8,923 bases of DNA from Ignavibacteriaceae bacterium (GTDB taxonomy: Bacteria > Bacteroidota > Ignavibacteria > Ignavibacteriales > Ignavibacteriaceae). The stretch covers positions 1 through 8,923 of the forward strand of contig JALONF010000062.1 in the NCBI GenBank assembly GCA_025455085.1, written 5' to 3'. Position 1 is the first letter of the stretch. The number at the start of each line of letters is the position of its first letter. The translations under genes were made by a program, and so were the position numbers. The notes under the pieces are model-generated. The model had not been told where the DNA came from, ran no database searches, and worked only from the letters and a program-made list of their open reading frames with translations. Shown here piece after piece: positions 5,306 to 8,923 of this stretch.

Positions 5306-6694
5306 TTATTGATTATTGTTTTCTGCTTTAACGATTTGAACATTTAGAGTTTCTTTTGATTCCAAAACCTCAAACTTTTTTATGATCAAGGTTTGTACTT
5401 CTTCAAACTGTGACAGTCGTTTTTCTAATTCGGCATTTTTAATTTTTAATTGTTCATTCTTTTCATTTAACTCTTGTATGGCTTTAACCATAACAGGAAG
5501 AAGATTTCCCGGAGTTGCTTCCCACTTTTCAGGATTGTCTTTTAACACAAGGTTAAGCCATTCAGCATCTGCACTCGTCTGTGCTTCATCAAGTTCTTGA
5601 GCGATGAATCCGGCTGTCGGTTCTTCTTTCATTTTACTTCCGTCTGAAAGATCGTTCTCGTACCATTCACGTTTATCCCAATTAAACTGACGGGGTTTTA
5701 GTTTCGTAATGAAATCCAATCCCAAAGAAAGATCAGTTATATTCTTTTTATCTCTTTGGTCTGAAAGAGAAGTTATTGTAGTTACGTTACATCGCAGAGA
5801 ATTAACAGAGCCATTCCCAAGCGTTATTTGATTTGTTGCTGAAGCAGAAGTTGGTTCTGCATTATAGCCAACACAAGTTAAATTGCTTCCAGTGGTTATA
5901 TTACTACCTGCACTATAACCAAAAGCAGAATTATAATTTCCTTCGGTATTCGATTCAAGGCAGGATCTTCCCATTGCGGTGTTATTGCTTCCCGTAGTAT
6001 TATAGTAGAGAGCGTAGATGCCTACCGCTGTATTAATTGACCCGGTTGTATTAGATAAAAGGGCTGAGTAACCAAGCGCAGTATTACTATTACCTGTTGT
6101 GTTAGAAAAGAGCGAATTATCCCCGAAAGCTGAATTATTATAACCAGTGGTATTCAAATAAAGCGAACTATACCCGAACGCTGAATTATAATTACCCGTT
6201 GTGTTAGAATAAAGAGAAGAACGTCCGAACGCTGAATTATCATTACCCGCAGTGTTAAAAAATAGCGAACTAGCCCCGAACGCTGAATTCTTTGCACCCG
6301 TGGTGTTATAATAGAGTGAAAAAGGTCCAAACGCTGAATTTTCATTACCCGTGGTGTTAGAACTGAGCGAAGAACGTCCGAATGCTGAATTATAATTACC
6401 AGTCATTGTAAAATTGCCGGAATATAGACCCATGAATGTGCTCCCAACACCGTAGTTGTGTATAAACCGTACGATTCCTTTATTTATCACTCCGGTAGTG
6501 GAGCTTGAAGTATTCTCAAGACGCATTGTGTTTAAAATATTCACCTCACCAGTTAACTGGGTAATCGTAAAAAAGGTTGTTGATGCATCTTTGACCGTGA
6601 ACAATCCGCTGGCGTCAAGTGTGTTGGTGATGTCCTGAGACAACAAACTAATTGAATAAATAAAAAAAGTTAAATGTAAGATCAAAATTTTCAT
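5306..6694 (-). CDS. Secreted repeat protein with endosialidase-type chaperone (peptidase S74) domain, paralog A
   Basis: The protein has 462 residues. Residues 1-19 are a signal peptide (cut before Gln20). Residues 20-84 are the same head as in the next gene (QDITNT, GLFTVKDAS, TGEVNIL, RLENT, FIHNYG). One divergent repeat (85-101) precedes ten exact 17-residue repeats (102-271), consensus NSAFGxSSLYxNTTGxx. A short connector with 'CVGYNAEPTSASATNQI' leads to the S74 chaperone domain (about 311-412): 'SDQRDKKNI', 'LSLGLDFITKLKPRQFNW', 'AGFIAQELDEA', 'LLPVMVKAIQEL'. Ser311-Asp312 and Lys316 match the self-cleavage Ser-Asp and Lys dyad of the phage family. Residues about 405-440 are a coiled coil. 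There is no T9SS domain, so the export route beyond Sec is unclear. AGAGGA lies nine bases upstream. The next gene starts 19 bases after its stop. The two genes look like a tandem duplication that has since diverged, mainly in repeat number and S74 insertions (extra residues about 341-358). Likely a trimeric surface or released fibre (inference). Confidence 0.92.
   Translation of the reverse strand: MKILILHLTFFIYSISLLSQDITNTLDASGLFTVKDASTTFFTITQLTGEVNILNTMRLENTSSSTTGVINKGIVRFIHNYGVGSTFMGLYSGNFTMTGNYNSAFGRSSLSSNTTGNENSAFGPFSLYYNTTGAKNSAFGASSLFFNTAGNDNSAFGRSSLYSNTTGNYNSAFGYSSLYLNTTGYNNSAFGDNSLFSNTTGNSNTALGYSALLSNTTGSINTAVGIYALYYNTTGSNNTAMGRSCLESNTEGNYNSAFGYSAGSNITTGSNLTCVGYNAEPTSASATNQITLGNGSVNSLRCNVTTITSLSDQRDKKNITDLSLGLDFITKLKPRQFNWDKREWYENDLSDGSKMKEEPTAGFIAQELDEAQTSADAEWLNLVLKDNPEKWEATPGNLLPVMVKAIQELNEKNEQLKIKNAELEKRLSQFEEVQTLIIKKFEVLESKETLNVQIVKAENNNQ
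5882..6391 (-). repeat. Array of ten in-frame 51-base (17-residue) repeats, paralog A
   Basis: Ten units of exactly 51 bases. Units 1-6 and 10 begin NSAFG; units 7-9 begin NTALG, NTAVG and NTAMG. Asn at position 12 and Thr-x-Gly at 13-15 are kept in almost all units. The unit length is a multiple of three, so the other five frames also stay open over long stretches, which creates spurious reading frames on both strands. Confidence 0.92.
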
Positions 6695-6703
6695 TTGATT
6701 TTT

Positions 6704-6709
6704 TCCTCT
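6704..6709 (-). promoter_or_regulatory. Ribosome binding site of S74 paralog A
   Basis: Minus-strand AGAGGA lies nine bases before ATG 6694, in the 32-base gap after the LamG gene. Confidence 0.6.
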
Positions 6710-6726
6710 GTAAGAATTTTAAATTT

Positions 6727-7722
6727 TTATTTAAGTAAGACCATCTTCATTGTTTTTAAAAAATTTTCGGCTTGTAATCTGTAGAAATAAATTCCACTGG
6801 ACAGTTTATATGCATCAAGCTCTACTTCATAACTTCCGGCTGCTTTGTATTCATCGACAAGAGTTACTACTTCATTACCCAGCACATCATACACTTTTAA
6901 TGTTTGCCAACTGCTGACTGGAGACCGCCAACTAATTTTTGTGCTTGGATTGAATGGATTGGGATAGTTTTGATCGAGTGCAAATGATCCCGGTATTTTA
7001 TCATTTAATAATTCAACTTCAGAAGGCACTACCCAGGCTGCCTCATGAATAGTTCCATCGTTATGGTTGCTGGTTGCGTCATATGTCATTGTTCCGGTTC
7101 CTTCATCAAATTCCCAGTATCCGATTAAGCCAGGTTCATTTCCATTTAGAGGTTGGTTCATTGTAGATTGAATTTCTGATTCTGTCCGGGCTACATCCCA
7201 GATACGAATTTCGTCCACTATTCCTTTGAATGGCAATTCATTACCATATCTTACAGCATTACAACCAATATATAGATTGCCTGTAGAGTTGCTGACGTTG
7301 TTGCCTACGCTCTTGCTCGTATCAAATACGCCATTAATAAATAATGTCGCTGTTCCGGTAGAAGCGTTGTAAGTTGCTGCTACATGAGTGTACTGATGAA
7401 GCGGGATGGAAGAAGGAGATGATACAAGTTGCGCCCAATTAAAAACATCATATAAATAAAAATATAGCTGGTTTCCACCAACTATTAATTGCTTGTCTTC
7501 AGCGAATCCAACCCATTTATTCATTATAAATCCGCTTTGAGTAGATTCCGGATATATCCACGCTTCATAGGTAACCGCAGTTCCCACATCGAAGGTTGAA
7601 GCATTACCCAAATCCACATAGTCATTCACACCATCAAACTGAAGAGCATTACCAAACTTTTGAGCTTTTACGTTTAGGCTCAACAGGACAATGAGAATAC
7701 CCAAATAAAGAAATTTTTTCAT
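6727..7722 (-). CDS. LamG-type (concanavalin-like) jelly-roll protein with T9SS type A sorting domain
   Basis: From ATG 7722 the protein has 331 residues. Residues 1-20 are a signal peptide (MKKFLYLGILIVLLSLNVKA). Residues about 22-230 are a LamG/concanavalin-like jelly roll. Its hallmarks are 'ALQFDGVNDYVDLG', 'TYEAWIYP', 'YTHVAATYN', 'TLFINGV', 'LYIGCN', 'GIVDEIRIWDVART' and 'IGYWEFDEGTG'. Such domains bind carbohydrate or protein ligands and are usually not catalytic; no glycosidase acid pair is evident. Residues about 248-331 are the T9SS sorting domain (DQNYPNPFNPSTKI, VYDVLGNEVVTLVDE, SGIYFY, MKMVLLK). The family is common as secreted adhesin-like proteins in this group. An in-frame ATG at 7734 would add only four residues and overlaps the GAGG ribosome site of ATG 7722, so the shorter form is chosen. 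It lies 39 bases after the VCBS gene and 32 before S74 paralog A. Confidence 0.93.
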   Translation of the reverse strand: MKKFLYLGILIVLLSLNVKAQKFGNALQFDGVNDYVDLGNASTFDVGTAVTYEAWIYPESTQSGFIMNKWVGFAEDKQLIVGGNQLYFYLYDVFNWAQLVSSPSSIPLHQYTHVAATYNASTGTATLFINGVFDTSKSVGNNVSNSTGNLYIGCNAVRYGNELPFKGIVDEIRIWDVARTESEIQSTMNQPLNGNEPGLIGYWEFDEGTGTMTYDATSNHNDGTIHEAAWVVPSEVELLNDKIPGSFALDQNYPNPFNPSTKISWRSPVSSWQTLKVYDVLGNEVVTLVDEYKAAGSYEVELDAYKLSSGIYFYRLQAENFLKTMKMVLLK

Positions 7723-7728
7723 AAAGCA

Positions 7729-7732
7729 CCTC
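7729..7732 (-). promoter_or_regulatory. Ribosome binding site deciding the LamG gene start
   Basis: GAGG is six bases before ATG 7722, while the upstream in-frame ATG at 7734 shares bases with it and has no site of its own. Confidence 0.65.
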
Positions 7733-7761
7733 ATTTAGTTATTTATTAATTATTTATTTAC

Positions 7762-8923
7762 TTACTTTAATAATGTTAGCTTCTTAGTTTGAACAAAATT
7801 TCCAAATTGAATTCTGTAGAAATAAATTCCACTTGCTAATCCTGTTGCATCAAAGCTAATCGAGTAAACTCCTCTTTGTTTTTCTTCGTTAACAAGCGTT
7901 GCAACTTCTCTTCCAAGTATATCATAGATTTTAATTGTAACTAATCCGGACTGAGGAATTGAGTATTCGATTCTTGTTGAAGGATTGAAAGGATTGGGAT
8001 AGTTCTGCGATAGAGAAATATTCTCCGGAATTTGCTGATGGATCTCTTCTCTGATTCCTGAAACATTTCCTGTATTATAAAGAACGAATAGAGAATCGTG
8101 GCCAAAATTATAATCTGCTGCAATAATTGCTAGGTCTGTTTTGCCATCAAGATCAAAATCATGTGCAACAACACCGTGGGGTATACCAGTTGCAAATGAT
8201 TGAAAGCAATTCAATTCAGGAGTAAAATGTCCGGTGCCGTCATTTAGGAAAAGAGTAATTCCATTATCTTCTAAAGCCCAATTAACACTTACAAAATCCA
8301 GATCACCATCATTTTCATAGTCAAGTTTCGCAAATCCTCTTCCATTATTAACTGCCATAGGTTCAGGCTGAAAGTTGAAGTTTCCTTCATTGCGCAATAG
8401 GTTGCACTCATTATCTGAGTAACCGGTTATTACAAAATCTTTATCTGAATCATCATCAAAATCACCCAAGATCAAACTGTTTTGATATGTATAATTTCCA
8501 CCAACTAAATTTATTTGATGATAAGGATACACAGTTGCAAAGTAATAAGGACCGCAGGTACCTACAGAAGCATTAACTTTATGAAACTCCCAGCTTGTAA
8601 AATATCCAAGAGGGCTTAATCCGGCAAAATCTACATAATTGTCCCCACCAATGTCATCAACAACAATTGACCAGGGACCCCATGGAATACTGTCAATACC
8701 CATGCTGTTGTAGAGCAAGTCATAACAGAGCTGTCTGTTATCATAAATCTCAACGATACCCATAATTGATGACTGATAACTAGGATGAGCAATAAAGACC
8801 ATCTTTCTATCTTCATAAAGCTGGTAAGGTTCCGGTACCAGGTGAAACGTACCCCCAAGGGTAATTTCCTCACTAGATTCGGGAAATCCTCCAACACCAT
8901 CGCCCCAAAAAACTTTAATTAAA
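7762..8923 (-). CDS. FG-GAP/VCBS-repeat protein with T9SS type A sorting domain (N-terminus missing)
   Basis: The frame is open to the right edge, so the ATG at 8802 is an internal Met, not the start; 386 residues are visible. Counting from the first whole codon (8922), the visible sequence opens with 'VFWGDGVGGF', an FG-GAP/VCBS strand already in progress. Aspartate-rich calcium-type loops follow: 'DDIGGDNYVDF' (89-99), 'DFDDDSDKDF' (154-163), 'DYENDGDLDF' (201-210) and 'DFDLDGKTDL' (255-264). Between them come 'LLRNEGNFNF' and 'LFLNDGTGHF'. These are blades of a beta-propeller that binds Ca2+ and usually serves in adhesion or ligand binding. Residues about 300-386 are the sorting domain (SQNYPNPFNPSTRI, IYDILGREVATLVNE, SGIYFY, KKLTLLK). 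A signal peptide must lie outside the window. It is first of the visible co-directional run. I cannot judge the full length or any catalytic domain. Confidence 0.9.
   Translation of the reverse strand, partial: LIKVFWGDGVGGFPESSEEITLGGTFHLVPEPYQLYEDRKMVFIAHPSYQSSIMGIVEIYDNRQLCYDLLYNSMGIDSIPWGPWSIVVDDIGGDNYVDFAGLSPLGYFTSWEFHKVNASVGTCGPYYFATVYPYHQINLVGGNYTYQNSLILGDFDDDSDKDFVITGYSDNECNLLRNEGNFNFQPEPMAVNNGRGFAKLDYENDGDLDFVSVNWALEDNGITLFLNDGTGHFTPELNCFQSFATGIPHGVVAHDFDLDGKTDLAIIAADYNFGHDSLFVLYNTGNVSGIREEIHQQIPENISLSQNYPNPFNPSTRIEYSIPQSGLVTIKIYDILGREVATLVNEEKQRGVYSISFDATGLASGIYFYRIQFGNFVQTKKLTLLK

Larger units (their letters stand above)
2924..8923 (-). other. Probable transcription unit of five secreted-protein genes
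   Basis: The VCBS, LamG, S74 A, S74 B and small T9SS cargo genes are separated by 39, 32, 19 and -4 bases. No hairpin with a T-run is seen in the gaps, and all products carry or should carry Sec signals. The promoter would lie right of the window and the weak terminator at 2866-2898 may close it. Inference from spacing only. Confidence 0.55.

Noticed and set aside
5284..5343. Start of S74 paralog B at ATG 5343
   Set aside because: It would put 19 mostly polar and basic residues before a perfect signal peptide and overlap the upstream gene by 38 bases; ATG 5286 is more likely, although it lacks a strong ribosome site.
3664..6694. Prophage tail-fibre genes
   Set aside because: S74 domains are common in phages, but both proteins have Sec signal peptides, neighbours are T9SS cargo genes, and no other phage gene is visible.
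8800..8802. ATG at 8802 as the true start of the VCBS protein
   Set aside because: The frame continues upstream without a stop into an FG-GAP motif and there is no signal peptide after this Met, so the gene starts beyond the window.
8631..8900. Minus-strand 89-codon open frame near the right edge
   Set aside because: It overlaps the VCBS-repeat frame, which is open to the edge and carries the DG.GG.F and Asp-rich motifs.

Overview
The window is AT-rich and every gene I can support reads on the minus strand. Three of the seven reading frames end in a Por/type IX secretion (T9SS) type A sorting domain of the form 'Q-N-F/Y-PNPFNP-x-T ... VYDxLG ... SGIYFY ... KKM-x-LLK'. That exact style is typical of the Ignavibacteria/Chlorobi-Bacteroidota neighbourhood (also Calditrichota and similar phyla), so the source is most likely an Ignavibacteria-like bacterium. 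Most genes also have clear Shine-Dalgarno sequences.

Layout in the direction of transcription (right to left): (1) 8923-7762, the 3' part of an FG-GAP/VCBS-repeat protein with a T9SS domain, cut by the right edge. (2) 7722-6727, a LamG-type jelly-roll protein with a T9SS domain. (3) 6694-5306 and (4) 5286-3664, two paralogous secreted proteins. Each has a shared N-terminal head, a long array of 17-residue repeats (10 and 15 core units), a C-terminal endosialidase-type intramolecular chaperone domain (peptidase S74) and a coiled coil. (5) 3667-2924, a small protein with an Ig/Fn3-like domain and a T9SS domain, overlapping gene 4 by ATGA. Gaps of 39, 32, 19 and -4 bases suggest one transcription unit making cell-surface or released proteins.

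A 343-base gap (2923-2581) follows. It holds a weak candidate terminator, two small hairpins and a 36-codon open stretch that looks like the tail of a decayed or very small gene. Then come (6) 2580-2011, a small exported protein resembling the DUF3558 type, and (7) 1959-1, the N-terminal 653 residues of a large secreted protein. That protein has a TANFOR-like N-terminal region, two Fn3-like modules and a region resembling carboxypeptidase-regulatory domains, and it is cut by the left edge.

Taken together this is a secretome locus. There are no RNA genes, CRISPR arrays, insertion sequences or clear phage genes. The most unusual part is the pair of S74 repeat proteins inside a run of T9SS cargo genes: the pair have signal peptides but no T9SS domain, and their repeat arrays show signs of recent unit duplication and block-wise reshuffling.
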